Source: Paenibacillus jilunlii
Lineage (GTDB): Bacteria > Bacillota > Bacilli > Paenibacillales > Paenibacillaceae
Direction: 5' to 3'
Length of the DNA: 64,000 bases
Assembly (NCBI RefSeq): GCF_900102965.1
Contig: NZ_FNGM01000022.1
Span: forward strand, 37,377-101,376
A program made the position numbers and the translations under genes. Below, piece by piece: positions 44,408 through 53,101 of this stretch (positions within the stretch are counted from its first letter, which is position 1; the number at the start of each line of letters is the position of its first letter). The notes under the pieces are model-generated. The model made no database searches. It saw nothing but the letters and a program-made list of their open reading frames with translations, and had not been told where the DNA came from.

Positions 44408-45415
44408 TTACTTCTTCGAGTTCAGTCTGCGCAGGATGATCAAGCTCACAACCGCTACGGCCAAACTGAGCAGAACCAGGTTATACCACGGCTCAGCGGT
44501 GTCCGGCAGCTTATCGCCGCCATCCGGTCCTCCAAGCGGAAGCTCATTGTCGGCGAGCGGTGTTTCATGGTCCGGCGACGGGGTAGCCTCAGTGCCGGTT
44601 CCAGTGCTGCCGGTACCCGGTGAAGCTGAAGGTGTGTTGCCCCCGCTACTGTTGTGGCCTCCGAGCGGAACCGGCGGATCGGTTACAGCAGCCTCATTCG
44701 GGTCCGGTGATGCGGCTGCCGAAGGTGAAGCGGACGGTGTGACGATTGTTCCCGGCACCGAGCTGCCTGTTGGAGAGGCCGTTGGACCAATCGGCGGGTT
44801 CGGTGTAACGGAAGCGGAAGGCGTAGCGCTCGGGTCAGCCGACGGGTTCGGTGTAACGGAAGCGGAAGGCGTAGCGCTCGGGTCAGCCGACGGATTCGGT
44901 GTAACGGAAGCGGAAGGCGTAGCGCTCGGCTCCGCTGACGGTCCGGCCTCACCGGAAGCGGAGAACACAAAGGCTACACTGGTCGTTGTCGCCTGATATT
45001 CATTGCCCGCCTCATACGGAAAGGTTACATCCATCTGAATGGCTTCCTGGCCTCCCCCGGCCAGTGTTCCCACAGCCACTCTCCCCTCGGCTTCGCTCAT
45101 CACCCCGGAATAGAGGATAACTCCCTCTTTTTGCAGGGTCATTTGCAGAATATCGTACAATTCGCGGTCTCCGGAGATGAATTTGAAATCTACATAGTAA
45201 TTGAACGGTTCATTGCCCTCATTAATCACTGTATAGTCGGAAGTGGTCACATCTCCCGGCTGCATGTTGGCCATCTTGGCCATACTGGTTGTGTGCGAAT
45301 TCACCGTAAGCTTAATTGTGTCCTCTGCACTTACTCCCCCGGCGTGCCAGACTACCCCGGCCAGAACAATCAGAATATACAAGCCTAGTACTGCTTTATG
45401 GTATTTTTTCTTCAC
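44408..45415 (-). CDS. Cell-wall protein with LPDTA sorting signal and TasA-like N-terminal domain
   Basis: 335 residues, GTG start after AAAGGAG. The signal sequence ends near GGVSAED. Residues about 30-165 contain NMQPGDVTTSDYTVINEGNE, which recalls the TasA/camelysin (M73) fold. A long Pro/Ser/Thr stalk follows, with three 16-residue repeats of the PSADPSATPSASVTPN type. The C-terminus is LPDTA, a hydrophobic helix and RRLNSKK, a complete wall-sorting signal matching class D sortases. It is presumably anchored by the sortase encoded next. Function may be in the surface layer or matrix. Confidence 0.85.
   Translation of the reverse strand: MKKKYHKAVLGLYILIVLAGVVWHAGGVSAEDTIKLTVNSHTTSMAKMANMQPGDVTTSDYTVINEGNEPFNYYVDFKFISGDRELYDILQMTLQKEGVILYSGVMSEAEGRVAVGTLAGGGQEAIQMDVTFPYEAGNEYQATTTSVAFVFSASGEAGPSAEPSATPSASVTPNPSADPSATPSASVTPNPSADPSATPSASVTPNPPIGPTASPTGSSVPGTIVTPSASPSAAASPDPNEAAVTDPPVPLGGHNSSGGNTPSASPGTGSTGTGTEATPSPDHETPLADNELPLGGPDGGDKLPDTAEPWYNLVLLSLAVAVVSLIILRRLNSKK
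44797..44940. repeat. Three 48-bp tandem repeats inside the LPDTA protein gene
   Basis: Units begin at 44797, 44845 and 44893 with near-identical sequence and keep the frame, coding for the 16-residue stalk repeats. Copy number is likely to vary between strains. Confidence 0.85.
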
Positions 45416-45539
45416 TTGCCCGCTCCTTTCCTATGGGAAGTCAATTCTGCCACCGGGGAAATCCGGCACCATCCCTGCTTTATTCAGTGATTTGCTCAAA
45501 TCTTGTCGAAAAGAGTGGTTTTCTGAAGGACTACTAGAT

Positions 45540-45830
45540 ATAAAATGGGGCAGTTAAAAATGAGTTTGAGTGAAGAAGGATTATGTATGTTCGTTATAAC
45601 GAATAATATCAGTATAATCAAATTTCAAAATAAACAAAAACGCTGAAAATTGCTTTTAATGATTTTAAAAGATCAAATGGTTAGATTAATGCATAGGTAT
45701 TTACAAATAGCTTCGAATATCTAAATATTTCTCGATATTACGAAAAAATATTGTATTTTATAAAGAACAAACAAACATTCTTCCGGCGTCGGGTTTCACT
45801 TGACCTGGAGTGCTGCCGTCAACTTTTCAA
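45540..45830. other. AT-rich gene-free stretch
   Basis: The region upstream of the LPDTA gene is markedly AT-rich compared with the rest of the window. No frame, hairpin or convincing promoter pair stands out. It may hold regulatory DNA for the sortase operon. Confidence 0.4.
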
Positions 45831-45877
45831 CGATATAGATTAAGCTTAAATAATTGTTGATGGGGGCAGTCACTGTT

Positions 45878-46110
45878 AGCGGAAAAAGGTTCAAGAAACG
45901 AACCCATTCGGCTTATGGAGTATCCTATGTTGGAAAAAGTATCACTAAACGAACCCATTCGGCTTACGGAGTATCCTATGTTGGAAAAAGTATCACTAAT
46001 CCGGCGGAAAGCGGTCATTTAGGATGAATATGGGCGAAATAGGTGTACAAAATCCCACTAAAACCTTCTGGAGCCCGGATTTCAGCGAATTAGTTTTACT
46101 TTTTCCACTT
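45878..46110. repeat. GGAAAAAG repeat element, five motifs
   Basis: Forward GGAAAAAG motifs stand at 45881, 45932 and 45983, exactly 51 bp apart. The last two lie in a near-perfect 51-bp tandem duplication from 45896 (start AAACGAACCCATTCGGCTT). Two inverted motifs follow, a diverged one ending near 46059 and a clear one (CTTTTTCCACTT) ending at 46110, about 50 bp apart. It is the same family as the element at 10.9 kb with one extra forward unit. Confidence 0.75.
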
Positions 46111-46245
46111 CGCTTCAATCTCTTATGAGCTTCATTGCATTCCCCAAGCTTTCGAGCCTTCTAGTTCTCCATTTTACTGGTGCTCGCAGTGGGGACATAT
46201 TTGCATTTTGAGGCTGCTGAGAAGGTCCATGGCTAAAAATACATA

Positions 46246-46303
46246 CAAAAAAAGAGATTGCACAGTCAGGGCTGAACGAATGCTTCCCTGACCGGCACAA
46301 TCC
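46246..46303 (-). terminator. Intrinsic terminator of the luciferase-like gene
   Basis: On the minus strand GGGATTGTGCCGGTCAGGG pairs with CCCTGACTGTGCAATCTC (a few mismatches), followed by seven T. Confidence 0.85.
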
Positions 46304-46330
46304 CCTTGCTCTATTCTAACTAGGCATAGA

Positions 46331-47344
46331 TTAGCTTCCCTTAACCAGCTCGGCAACAAGCTCATAGGAATGCAAGCGTGCAGTATGGTCGTAAATCTGC
46401 GAGGCGACAATGAATTCGTCAGCCTGAGTTTCTTCCACGATCTGCAGCAGTCTTTCCTTAATTGCCGTTTGATCTCCGGCGATGGAGTACAGCTGCTTGC
46501 TGAGCAGCATAGCTTTTTCCTGAGGGGACCATAGTCCCTCCATGCTGTCTACCGGCGGCTGCAGCTTGCCGGTACGGCCCCGGATAATATTGAGGAACTG
46601 CTGCTGCTGTGACGTGGCAAGCCAGCGGGCCTGTTCTGTGGTTTCCGCAGCAGTAATGCCAAGTCCCACCATTACATGCGGTTTATCGAGTACCGCCGAC
46701 GGCTTGAAGCTGGTGCGGTACAGGTGAAGAGCAGGCAGCAGATAATCGGGTGCGAAATGGCTGGCAAAAGCGAAGGGCAAACCGAGCTGCCCCGCCAATT
46801 GGGCGCTGAAGCCGCTGGAGCCGAGCAGCCAGATGGGCACATTCAGCCCTTCGCCGGGTACCGCGCGCACGCCGAGCGGACGTGATCCGGCACCGTCCGG
46901 ATCGAAGTAAGCTCTTAGCTCGCTGAGCTGCTCAGGGAATTCACTGCCGTCCTGGCCCAGTCCGCGGCGCATGGCCCGGGCCGCAGCCTGGTCAGAGCCG
47001 GGAGCCCGGCCCAGCCCGAGGTCGATACGGCCGGGATAGAGGGATTCGAGTGTGCCGAATTGCTCGGCAATCATCAGCGGCGCATGATTGGAGAGCATGA
47101 TGCCTCCTGACCCTACGCGGATGCTCTTGGTGCCTGCGGCCACGTGGCCAATCACGAGCGAAGTGGCGGAGCTGGCAATGCCCGGCATATTATGATGCTC
47201 TGCGAGCCAGTAGCGGTGGTAGCCCCAAGCCTCAGCATGGCGGGCCAGATCAAGCGTGTTATGAAAAGAGTCCGCTGCCGTTCCCCCCTCCACAATTGGA
47301 GCCAGATCCAGCACGGAAAACGGAATGTCCTGCAGTTTTTTCAC
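46331..47344 (-). CDS. Luciferase-like (LLM class) flavin-dependent oxidoreductase
   Basis: About 337 residues from GTG 47344 with GGGAGGGA 8 bases upstream. PFSVLDLAPIVEGG, YHRYWLAEHHNMPGIASSA, IRVGSGGIMLSNHAPL and GRIDLGLGRAPG are the signature of the bacterial luciferase-like single-domain group (YhbW/YtmO-type). It probably uses FMNH2 and O2. Substrate unknown. It is monocistronic and divergent from the sugar regulator gene. Confidence 0.9.
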   Translation of the reverse strand: MKKLQDIPFSVLDLAPIVEGGTAADSFHNTLDLARHAEAWGYHRYWLAEHHNMPGIASSATSLVIGHVAAGTKSIRVGSGGIMLSNHAPLMIAEQFGTLESLYPGRIDLGLGRAPGSDQAAARAMRRGLGQDGSEFPEQLSELRAYFDPDGAGSRPLGVRAVPGEGLNVPIWLLGSSGFSAQLAGQLGLPFAFASHFAPDYLLPALHLYRTSFKPSAVLDKPHVMVGLGITAAETTEQARWLATSQQQQFLNIIRGRTGKLQPPVDSMEGLWSPQEKAMLLSKQLYSIAGDQTAIKERLLQIVEETQADEFIVASQIYDHTARLHSYELVAELVKGS

Positions 47345-47671
47345 GAATAATCCCTCCCAAATAAGTATTTCTATTAATAACCAGTATTTGCAGTGCGGAA
47401 GTAATCTACCCGGCAATTATAACATGAAATAATATTATTTACACACTTTAAGTAAGCAAATATCCCGAAGAAGGCAGTTTCCATTAGGTATTTAGGTGTG
47501 CTTAGGGGGTGGATTCCGCAAGTTCATAAGTTAGTGGAGCATAAGAAGGATTGATAAGGTTTTCAAAATTGAAATTCCACCTGCTGGTTTAACTTTCCGG
47601 TGGAATCATACAACGTGTGAAATAGGGCGGGCTGGTGTGAAATGAGGGTCTTTTGGCAAAAAAGCCTTGAA

Positions 47672-47685
47672 TGTAAGCGTTTTAA
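47672..47685 (+). promoter_or_regulatory. Imperfect cre-like site before the LacI regulator gene
   Basis: TGTAAGCGTTTTAA differs from the CcpA box TGNAANCGNNNNCA at one position and lies just upstream of the -35 box. It may allow catabolite control, but the match is incomplete. Confidence 0.35.
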
Positions 47686-47693
47686 AAATTCTC

Positions 47694-47722
47694 TTGTCAA
47701 AATTGTGAACCCTTGCTATAAT
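47694..47722 (+). promoter_or_regulatory. Promoter of the LacI regulator gene
   Basis: TTGTCA (47694-47699) and an extended TGCTATAAT (-10 at 47717-47722) have a 17-bp spacer. The operator lies 6 bp downstream. Confidence 0.8.
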
Positions 47723-47728
47723 CGCTTT

Positions 47729-47740
47729 GAAAAGCTTTTC
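47729..47740. promoter_or_regulatory. LacI-type operator 1 (autoregulation)
   Basis: GAAAAGCTTTTC is a perfect 12-bp palindrome over the expected transcription start. The same palindrome occurs before the binding-protein gene. Confidence 0.75.
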
Positions 47741-47761
47741 TAACCAAAGGAAGTCACTCAA

Positions 47762-48766
47762 ATGAAGCCAACAATCAGAGATGTCGCCAAAATGGCAGAG
47801 GTGTCGATCAGCACCGTGTCGCGTGTAATGAATGCGCCCCATACTGTAGTAGAGAGCAAGCGCAGCCGTGTAATTGAAGCCATTGAGAAGCTGCAGTATC
47901 AGCCGAATGCTTTTGCCAGGGGGTTGATTTACAAGAAATCCAATACGCTGGGACTGCTCATACCAGATATTGAGAACCTTTACTTTGCCGGAGTGATCCG
48001 GGGGATGCAGGATGCCTGCATTAAGCTGGGCTACAGTCTGATGATCTGCAATACAGACCGCGACAAGGAACGGATGCTGAGCTACATTGACACGTTTCAT
48101 GAGAAGCAGGTGGATGGGATTGTATACGCCAGTGATGTTCTGTATCCGGAATGTTACGAGAAGCTGACGGGCTGCAGAATCCCCTTTGTACTGGTGTCTT
48201 CCCATTCGGAAGAATTCGATGTGCCGTCAGTGGAGGTTGATGATGAGAGAGCGGCCTATGACGCCGTGAAGTTCCTGATTGAGCTGGGGCATACCGAGAT
48301 CGGGATGATCGGGTTCAATCATGACAACTCCGTGTCCGGCCCGCCGCGTTATGAAGGATTTGTAAGAGCACTGAATGAAGCCGGGCTTGAGCACAATGTA
48401 GAGAAGGTCAGATACGCCAATCACCGCTTTGAGCATGCCTATCAGGCAGCGCATGAGCTGTTTACAGATTATCCGCAAGTGACAGCCCTGTTCTGTGTAG
48501 CCGATGAGTTCGCGATGGGAGCCATTTCGTATCTGAAGGACCGCAATATTCTGGTGCCGGGGCAGGTATCCGTCATCGGGTTCGACAATCTGCGGATGTC
48601 AGGCATGTACATTCCGAAGCTGACGACCATTGCACAGCCAATCTATCAACTGGGCTACCGGGCAGCGGAGAAGCTGCATGAACTGCTGACCACCGGGAAG
48701 GTTGTAGTTCCAACGGAAAAAATGGAGCATAAGCTGATCGTAAGAGAATCCTCACGGGAAAGATGA
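47762..48766 (+). CDS. LacI-family repressor of the sugar-phosphorylase operon
   Basis: 334 residues. The N-terminal helix-turn-helix and hinge read TIRDVAKMAEVSISTVSRVM and FARGLIYKKSNTLGLLIPDI. A periplasmic-binding-protein-like sensor domain follows (about 60-334), with DGIVYASD and SVIGFDNLRMS. AAAGGAA precedes the ATG. A palindromic operator at its own promoter and two copies before the transporter genes suggest autoregulation and operon control. The inducer is probably a glucosyl disaccharide. Confidence 0.92.
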   Translation: MKPTIRDVAKMAEVSISTVSRVMNAPHTVVESKRSRVIEAIEKLQYQPNAFARGLIYKKSNTLGLLIPDIENLYFAGVIRGMQDACIKLGYSLMICNTDRDKERMLSYIDTFHEKQVDGIVYASDVLYPECYEKLTGCRIPFVLVSSHSEEFDVPSVEVDDERAAYDAVKFLIELGHTEIGMIGFNHDNSVSGPPRYEGFVRALNEAGLEHNVEKVRYANHRFEHAYQAAHELFTDYPQVTALFCVADEFAMGAISYLKDRNILVPGQVSVIGFDNLRMSGMYIPKLTTIAQPIYQLGYRAAEKLHELLTTGKVVVPTEKMEHKLIVRESSRER

Positions 48767-48790
48767 GCGCTGCTCATTTTCCGATAATCT

Positions 48791-48802
48791 GAAAAGCTTT
48801 TC
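48791..48802. promoter_or_regulatory. LacI-type operator 2
   Basis: GAAAAGCTTTTC again, here extended to a 14-bp palindrome with flanking T and A. It lies about 280 bp before the binding-protein gene and 177 bp from operator 3. Confidence 0.75.
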
Positions 48803-48920
48803 AAACTACTGTGCAACGACTCTGGAAATGCGGGGAATATACGCTGAACAGCACTGAAAAGCATCATTCCAACAATTTAACAGCATAAATAACCACCAGC
48901 AGACATAGCTATTAGAAAAT

Positions 48921-48934
48921 TGAAAACGTATACA
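48921..48934 (+). promoter_or_regulatory. CcpA cre box before the sugar operon
   Basis: TGAAAACGTATACA matches the cre consensus TGNAANCGNNNNCA at all fixed positions. It lies between operators 2 and 3, as expected for catabolite repression of a sugar-uptake operon. Confidence 0.65.
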
Positions 48935-48967
48935 AGTTATGCTGAATTTTTGGCCATAACTTTTGAT

Positions 48968-48979
48968 GAAAAGCTTTGC
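48968..48979. promoter_or_regulatory. LacI-type operator 3
   Basis: GAAAAGCTTTGC differs from the palindrome at one base. It directly precedes a strong ribosome-site-like sequence. Confidence 0.6.
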
Positions 48980-48992
48980 AAGGAGGTGATCC
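48980..48992 (+). other. Full-length Shine-Dalgarno sequence without a start codon
   Basis: AAGGAGGTGATCC complements thirteen bases of the 16S rRNA 3' end. No ATG, GTG or TTG lies within usable distance; the next ATG is about 40 bases on. It sits about 83 bp before the real start of the binding-protein gene. Confidence 0.6.
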
Positions 48993-49074
48993 CGCAGGCA
49001 GGCGGAGGCAATACCCGGAAGAAGCATAAGGAATGCAGTCTCTAAAACCATAATTAAAGGGGATGTATGACAAA

Positions 49075-50502
49075 ATGAAAAAGGCTACGGGACGAAAACT
49101 GTCACTCGCCATGGTGCTGTGCTTATCCTTCACCATGATGCTTAGCGGATGCGGCGGAAATAATAATACCAATAATGCGGCCAAGACCGATCCGCCAGCG
49201 GCTACAGAGGCACCGGCTGCATCTAACAGCCAGGCTTCACCGGAAGCTTCGGAAGCCGCTGCTGCGGGCTCACCGCTGGATTTGGCTATGAAAGGTGAAT
49301 ATAAAGGCACCAAGGTAACCATGTTCGGACCGTTTGTGGATGCCGACCAGGTGAAGTTTGAGAGCAGCATTAAGGAGTTTGAGGCCAAAACCGGCATCGA
49401 TATTCAATATGAAGGCTCCAAGGAATTCGAAGCGACGATCAACATCCGTGTTGACGGCGGCAATGCGCCGGACATCGCCGACTTCCCGCAGCCGGGCCTC
49501 TTGGCCTCCATTGCCAAAACCGGCAAAGTGGTTGATCTGACCGGGGTGCTGGACCAGGAGAAACTGAAAGCGAACTACAACAAAAGCTGGCTGGATATGT
49601 CCACCATGGACGGGAAAGACGGCAAAATCATGGCCGGGATCTGGAACCGCAGCAATGTGAAAAGTCTGGTCTGGTATCCGAAGAAGCAATTTGACGATGC
49701 CGGTTATACTGTTCCGGAAACCTGGGATGACATGATGGCGCTGACTGAGCAAATTGCCAAGGACGGCGATCCGGCCTGGACCATCGGGATTGAGAGCGGT
49801 GCGGCAACGGGCTGGGCGGCAACCGACTGGATAGAGAACATTATGCTGCGTACTACTACTCCTGAAAACTATGATAAATGGGTAAAAGGCGAGCTGCCGT
49901 TCACTTCACCTGAGGTGAAGAATGCCGTAGAAGTGATGTCCAAGATCTGGCTCAATAAAGATTACGTCTATGGCGGAACCAAATCGATTGTAACTACAGC
50001 CTTCGGGGATGCCCCGAAACCGATGTTCGAGAACCCGCCAAAAGCCTGGTTCAATCTGATGGGGAACTTCATTACCAGCTTCTTCCCGGAAACGGCCAAG
50101 GTGGATCAGGATTACGACTGGTTCTATCTGCCGCCGATTGATCCGCAATACGGCAAGCCGGTGCTGGTGGCGGGCGATATCTATGCCATGTTCAATGACC
50201 GTCCTGAAGTGCGTGCAGTCATGGAGTTCTTCACCACAGGCGAATCGATCAAAACCTGGGTACAGTCCGGCGGCGTGATTGCCCCAATGAATGATGCTTC
50301 CCTGGATTGGTACACCTCTGAATCCGACCGCCGGATGGCGAAGCTGGTGCAGGATGCTTCCACACTGCGCTTCGACGGCTCTGACCTGATGCCGGGCAAA
50401 GTGGGCGCGGGCACGTTCTGGAAGGGCATGACAGACTATGTGAGCGGAACAGCTACACTGGATAAGGCCCTGGAGCAGATTCAGTCAGGCTGGAACAATT
50501 AA
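49075..50502 (+). CDS. Sugar ABC transporter substrate-binding lipoprotein (AglE-like)
   Basis: About 475 residues. The signal segment ends in lipobox LSGC, followed by an Ala/Ser/Thr/Pro-rich linker. The domain includes KVTMFGPFVDADQVKFESSI, DFPQPGLLASIAK and WYPKKQFDDAGYTVPETWDD, the family 1 layout. ATG 49063 is only a base from AAAGGGG, so ATG 49075 is preferred. It binds the sugar outside the cell and delivers it to the two permeases that follow. The GH65 enzyme downstream suggests an alpha-glucosyl disaccharide. Confidence 0.9.
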   Translation: MKKATGRKLSLAMVLCLSFTMMLSGCGGNNNTNNAAKTDPPAATEAPAASNSQASPEASEAAAAGSPLDLAMKGEYKGTKVTMFGPFVDADQVKFESSIKEFEAKTGIDIQYEGSKEFEATINIRVDGGNAPDIADFPQPGLLASIAKTGKVVDLTGVLDQEKLKANYNKSWLDMSTMDGKDGKIMAGIWNRSNVKSLVWYPKKQFDDAGYTVPETWDDMMALTEQIAKDGDPAWTIGIESGAATGWAATDWIENIMLRTTTPENYDKWVKGELPFTSPEVKNAVEVMSKIWLNKDYVYGGTKSIVTTAFGDAPKPMFENPPKAWFNLMGNFITSFFPETAKVDQDYDWFYLPPIDPQYGKPVLVAGDIYAMFNDRPEVRAVMEFFTTGESIKTWVQSGGVIAPMNDASLDWYTSESDRRMAKLVQDASTLRFDGSDLMPGKVGAGTFWKGMTDYVSGTATLDKALEQIQSGWNN

Positions 50503-50535
50503 GCTTGGACTTTCTTAAGTCATTAAGATTCATTT

Positions 50536-50580
50536 AAAAAGCGGGGCAGTGAGCAGCGAGTACAGCCTGTCCCGCTTTTT
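50536..50580 (+). terminator. Terminator after the binding-protein gene
   Basis: AAAAAGCGGG..CAG pairs with CCTGT.CCCGCTTTTT. It would limit read-through to the permeases and keep the binding protein in excess. Confidence 0.8.
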
Positions 50581-50624
50581 GCCTGTCAAAGGCGCGCTGA
50601 CTGCCCGAATGGACGGTTTGCAGG

Positions 50625-50765
50625 GCTTACGAAGGGTTTTGCTGCGCAAAACCTAAGCGTATGCTTACGAAAACAGTTTTGCGCACAAAACTTAAGCCGA
50701 TGCTTCCGAAGCCAGTTTTGTACGAAGCGGTTCGGATGATGCTTAAGCTCACAAAACTTTCAGGA
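50625..50765. repeat. Imperfect 38-39-bp tandem repeat with hairpins
   Basis: Four diverging copies begin at 50625, 50663, 50702 and 50740 with GCTTACGAA, GCTTACGAA, GCTTCCGAA and GCTTAAGCT. Each holds a GTTTTGCGC/ACAAAAC hairpin or its remains. They fill the gap between the terminator and the permease ribosome site. Confidence 0.75.
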
Positions 50766-50774
50766 GGAGCTAAT

Positions 50775-51890
50775 ATGGATGCACAAATGAAGCAGAAATC
50801 CAGTGACCCCGGTGCACAAGTGAAACAGACCATCAGCATCAAGGCGGTGCTCCTGTCCCTTGGGATTCTGCTCGCCAACATCGTGATCAATGGCCTGATT
50901 TTTGTGTTCTTCCGGGATTCTACGCTGAATCCGCTGCTGACTGCGGTTCTTGCCGTACTGTGGGGCGTGCTGGGCGTGTATCTGATTTACTATACGCTGA
51001 CCTGGGCGGTGGAGCAGTATCCTGACCATATCCGCAGGAAGGTGCTGCCGTATATTTTTATCGGCCCGGCGGTAATCATTCTGGGCTGGCTGCTGGTGCT
51101 GCCGGCGCTGCGGACGCTGTACCTGAGCTTTTTTAATGCTTCCTCGGAGAAATTTGTCGGACTCAGCAACTATGCCGCGATCTTCAGCGACCACCTTATG
51201 GCGACCGCACTGCGCAACAATCTGCTATGGGTATTCATCGGAACGCTGGCCTGTGTCTGCTTCGGGCTGCTGATCGCCATTCTTGCCGACCGCAGCAGCT
51301 ACGAAAAAATCGCCAAATCGATCATTTTTATGCCCATGGCCATCTCTTTTGTAGCCGCGGGAGTCATTTGGAAATTCGTCTATTATTATCAGCCGGGCGA
51401 CGAGCAAATCGGACTGCTGAACGCGATTGTGACCTATTTTGGCGGCGAACCGCAGGCTTGGACGAGTATGCTGCAGCCCTGGAACAACTTTTTTCTCATT
51501 ATCATTCTGATCTGGATGCAGACAGGGTTTGCGATGGTAATCTTTTCTGCAGCAATCAAAGGGGTTCCCGACGATATTCTGGAGGCCGCGCGTGTGGACG
51601 GTGCAGGTGAGGTGAAGATTTTCTTCGGCATTATGATTCCGTTCATCTCCGCGACGATTCTGACCGTTACAACCACCATTATCGTCTTTACATTGAAAAT
51701 ATTTGACGTCGTCATGGTGATGACAGGAGGTCAATACGATACAGAAGTGGTAGCGACACAGTTCTACCGGCAGTTCTTTATGTACCGTAATTTTGGGTAC
51801 GGCTCAACGCTGGCTATTGTGCTCCTGATCGCAGTTTTGCCTGTAATTCTTATTAATCTGCGGCAGTTCCGCAAGCAGGGGGGATTCTAA
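50775..51890 (+). CDS. Sugar ABC transporter permease (MalF-like)
   Basis: About 371 residues from ATG 50775 with AGGAGGAGC upstream; the longer frame from 50661 covers repeats and is unlikely. Helices at about 25-95 are followed by the core six, with the EAA loop EAARVDGAGEVKIFFGIMIP that contacts the ATPase. No ATPase gene is in the cluster; Firmicutes usually use the shared MsmX. The next permease starts right after its stop. Confidence 0.92.
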   Translation: MDAQMKQKSSDPGAQVKQTISIKAVLLSLGILLANIVINGLIFVFFRDSTLNPLLTAVLAVLWGVLGVYLIYYTLTWAVEQYPDHIRRKVLPYIFIGPAVIILGWLLVLPALRTLYLSFFNASSEKFVGLSNYAAIFSDHLMATALRNNLLWVFIGTLACVCFGLLIAILADRSSYEKIAKSIIFMPMAISFVAAGVIWKFVYYYQPGDEQIGLLNAIVTYFGGEPQAWTSMLQPWNNFFLIIILIWMQTGFAMVIFSAAIKGVPDDILEAARVDGAGEVKIFFGIMIPFISATILTVTTTIIVFTLKIFDVVMVMTGGQYDTEVVATQFYRQFFMYRNFGYGSTLAIVLLIAVLPVILINLRQFRKQGGF

Positions 51891-52982
51891 ATGGCCGGCA
51901 AAAAGAAAAGAAAAGGCGGCAAAACCATCGTCAATCTCGTGCTGGGCGTCATCTGCTTCATTTGGCTGCTGCCGACGCTGGGCCTCTTTATTTCCTCATT
52001 CCGTCCTGCAGCGGATATTCTGCAGACCGGCTGGTGGAAGGTATTCCCTCATCAGGAGTGGACGCAAGGCGAGACACTGCAGCTGTCCAAGGATACCGAT
52101 CTGCGCCAGCCGATTGAGGTGAACGGCCAGACCTACACGGACGACCAGCTGAAGGCGGGCGTGGAGGTGGACGACAGCCGCCTGATGTGGGAGAACCGCA
52201 GAGCGCGCACGATCAATATGCAGGAGCAGGGCTGGAAGACCACCCCTGATCTTACTATGGATAATTACAGCAATGTGTTGTCCGGCAAAGAGTACAAACT
52301 CACGGAAGCGGACGGCAGTGAAACGATGCAAAAGGGTACGGGGCTGTCGCAGGCCTTCTGGAATACGCTGACGATTGCGGTCCCGGCTACGGTCATTCCG
52401 GTGCTGATCGCCTCTTTTGCCGCGTATGCCTTCGCCTGGCTGCGGTTCCCGGGCCGCAAAACACTGTTCGTAATCATTATCGCCATGCTCGTGATCCCGA
52501 TTCAAGTCGCATTGATTCCTGTGCTTAAGGACTATACTTCGCTTGGTCTGAACGGAAGCTATCTGGGGATCTGGCTGGCACATACCGCTTTTGGTCTGCC
52601 GCTGGTTACCTACTTCATGTACAATTTCATCAGCCAGCTGCCCAAGGATCTGTTCGAATCGGCCTTTATTGACGGCGCGAGCCATTTCACGATCTTCAGC
52701 AGACTGATTCTGCCGCTGTCCGTGCCCGCTCTGGCCTCCATCGGAATCTTCCAGTTCCTCTGGGTATGGAATGATTACCTGGTGTCGCTGATTTTTATCG
52801 GCAACCAGCCTTCGGTGCAGGTCATGTCGATGAAGATCGCCGACCTGGTCGGCTCGCGCGGCAACGACTGGCATCTGCTGACCTCCGCGGCTTTTATTTC
52901 GATGCTGATGCCGCTGGCGATTTTTTTCCTGCTGCAAAAGTACTTCGTCCGGGGGCTTATGGGCGGTTCGGTGAAAGGCTGA
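51891..52982 (+). CDS. Sugar ABC transporter permease (MalG-like)
   Basis: 363 residues. Helix 1 (about 10-30) is followed by a large extracellular insertion (about 35-150) and then five helices. The EAA loop reads ESAFIDGASHFTIFSRLILP. The insertion is as in AglG/GanQ-type permeases. It directly follows the partner permease with GGGGGG ahead of the ATG. A 120-bp hairpin-rich gap precedes the phosphorylase gene. Confidence 0.92.
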   Translation: MAGKKKRKGGKTIVNLVLGVICFIWLLPTLGLFISSFRPAADILQTGWWKVFPHQEWTQGETLQLSKDTDLRQPIEVNGQTYTDDQLKAGVEVDDSRLMWENRRARTINMQEQGWKTTPDLTMDNYSNVLSGKEYKLTEADGSETMQKGTGLSQAFWNTLTIAVPATVIPVLIASFAAYAFAWLRFPGRKTLFVIIIAMLVIPIQVALIPVLKDYTSLGLNGSYLGIWLAHTAFGLPLVTYFMYNFISQLPKDLFESAFIDGASHFTIFSRLILPLSVPALASIGIFQFLWVWNDYLVSLIFIGNQPSVQVMSMKIADLVGSRGNDWHLLTSAAFISMLMPLAIFFLLQKYFVRGLMGGSVKG

Positions 52983-53101
52983 CGGTTGGCCGGACCGGTG
53001 CGCGGCAATACCGGTTCCGGCGGCAAATCTATAAAGCGGAGGTCTGGACCGCTGAAGCGGGCCGGTCCGGAAGAAGTCCGCGATGAGAAGGAGACTTAGC
53101 G

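Noticed and set aside
45827..46018. 63-codon minus-strand frame
   Set aside because: It is a translation of the 51-bp tandem repeat without start signals.
51996..52937. 313-codon minus-strand frame
   Set aside because: Antisense shadow of the MalG-like permease; composition rich in Arg/Gln/His as in reverse reads of GC-rich genes.
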